Assembly: GCA_002402585.1 (NCBI GenBank)
Contig: DHGC01000032.1
Coordinates: 1 to 5,577, forward strand
DNA length: 5,577 bases
Origin: Erysipelotrichaceae bacterium UBA4808
Lineage (GTDB): Bacteria; Bacillota_I; Bacilli_A; Erysipelotrichales; Erysipelotrichaceae
Reading direction: 5' to 3'
Shown here: positions 5,442 to 5,577 of the stretch, piece after piece
How positions within the stretch are numbered: the stretch's first letter is position 1
How the letters are laid out: each line of letters opens with the position of its first letter
The notes under the pieces: generated by a model
Database searches by the model: none
The model's input: only the letters and a program-made list of their open reading frames with translations
What the model was told of the DNA's origin: nothing
Translations under genes and position numbers: made by a program

Positions 5442-5475
5442 TGCGGAAATGCTGGGGTCTAAAAGTAAGGGTTGA
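5440..5475 (+). pseudogene. Direct repeat copy B: relic of the hicB 3' end
   Basis: Eleven codons and a stop read LAEMLGSKSKG, against LAEMLGGGKSKI at the end of intact hicB (356-394). The nucleotide match is 27 of the compared bases in two blocks (18 + 9) with a 3-nt in-frame length difference. The upstream frame shows no further HicB similarity and hits TAA at 5410. The relic has no start, Shine-Dalgarno site or RHH domain. It is a fragment, overlapping on the other strand with the last codons and stop of the GNAT gene. Confidence 0.7.
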
Positions 5476-5577
5476 TGACTTTCTTCATCCATACGATGTC
5501 TCGCCACTGATTGAATTTATAACCGAGCTTCTCAAAATGGGCCACATGTTCAAAGCCCATTTTTTCATGGAACGCAA
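5459..5577 (-). CDS. GNAT-family N-acetyltransferase, C-terminal part (partial)
   Basis: The - strand is open from the window edge and ends at TAG (5461-5459), giving 38 residues. FHEKMGFEHVAHFEKLGYKF followed by NQWRDIVWMKK is the typical C-terminus of phosphinothricin-acetyltransferase-like GNAT enzymes: the '(H/Y)EKxGF' acetyl-CoA-side helix, the 'vghf.evGyKf.rW.D' strand-turn and the final 'vvWMqk' strand. Such enzymes acetylate small amines or amino acids with acetyl-CoA, but the acceptor cannot be told from this part. The gene runs convergently to the PTS operon. Its last codons (NPYF and the stop) lie antisense to the hicB relic, so the recombination that left the relic may have set the exact end of this protein. 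The N-terminus lies beyond the window. Confidence 0.8.
   Translation of the reverse strand, partial: AFHEKMGFEHVAHFEKLGYKFNQWRDIVWMKKVINPYF

Noticed and set aside
356..5475. Insertion-sequence or prophage ends explaining the direct repeats
   Set aside because: No transposase, integrase or terminal inverted repeats are visible between the copies, and the repeat itself is coding sequence of hicB. A specific element cannot be named.

Overview
The window comes from a low-GC Gram-positive bacterium (Bacillota). The evidence is AT-rich DNA, purine-rich Shine-Dalgarno sites, and a PRD-type PTS regulator leading an ascorbate-family PTS operon. Frequent CGA arginine codons and the gene content would fit Erysipelotrichia or a related group, but that placement is a guess.

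Layout: (1) Positions 1-394 hold the end of a toxin-antitoxin pair. A 15-codon tail of an upstream gene, probably a HicA-like toxin, overlaps hicB by ATGA. HicB is complete, with a degenerate RNase-H-like N-terminus and a ribbon-helix-helix C-terminus. A hairpin followed by six T (440-464) ends this unit. (2) Positions 492-5256 hold a tight five-gene operon, all on the + strand: a multidomain BglG/MtlR-type regulator (HTH, HTH, PRD1, PRD2, EIIB-like, EIIA-like), a standalone EIIA, EIIB and EIIC of the ascorbate (UlaCBA) family, and a SIS-fold phosphosugar enzyme of the UPF0309 type. Junctions are -7, about +1, +10 and 0 nt. A strong GC-rich hairpin (5259-5282) closes the operon. (3) Positions 5283-5577 are AT-rich and contain nested inverted repeats, a 12-codon relic of the hicB 3' end, and the C-terminus of a GNAT acetyltransferase on the opposite strand.

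How the genes fit together: EIIA and EIIB carry phosphate from HPr to a substrate that enters through EIIC. The regulator senses PTS phosphorylation through its own PRD, EIIB-like and EIIA-like domains and probably activates the operon. The SIS protein presumably acts on the phosphorylated product. None of the other ascorbate-pathway genes (lactonase UlaG, UlaD/E/F) is present. Residues of EIIC that would correspond to ascorbate-binding glutamines in E. coli UlaA are replaced. The likely reading is an ascorbate-family PTS with a different, uncharacterised substrate, possibly an amino sugar or other phosphosugar precursor.

The most unusual structural observation is that the last codons of hicB recur, in frame, about 5.08 kb downstream at the far edge of the operon. 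The whole PTS module is therefore bracketed by direct copies of the hicB tail, and the second copy overlaps the stop codon of the convergent GNAT gene. This looks like a scar of an insertion or recombination at the 3' end of hicB.
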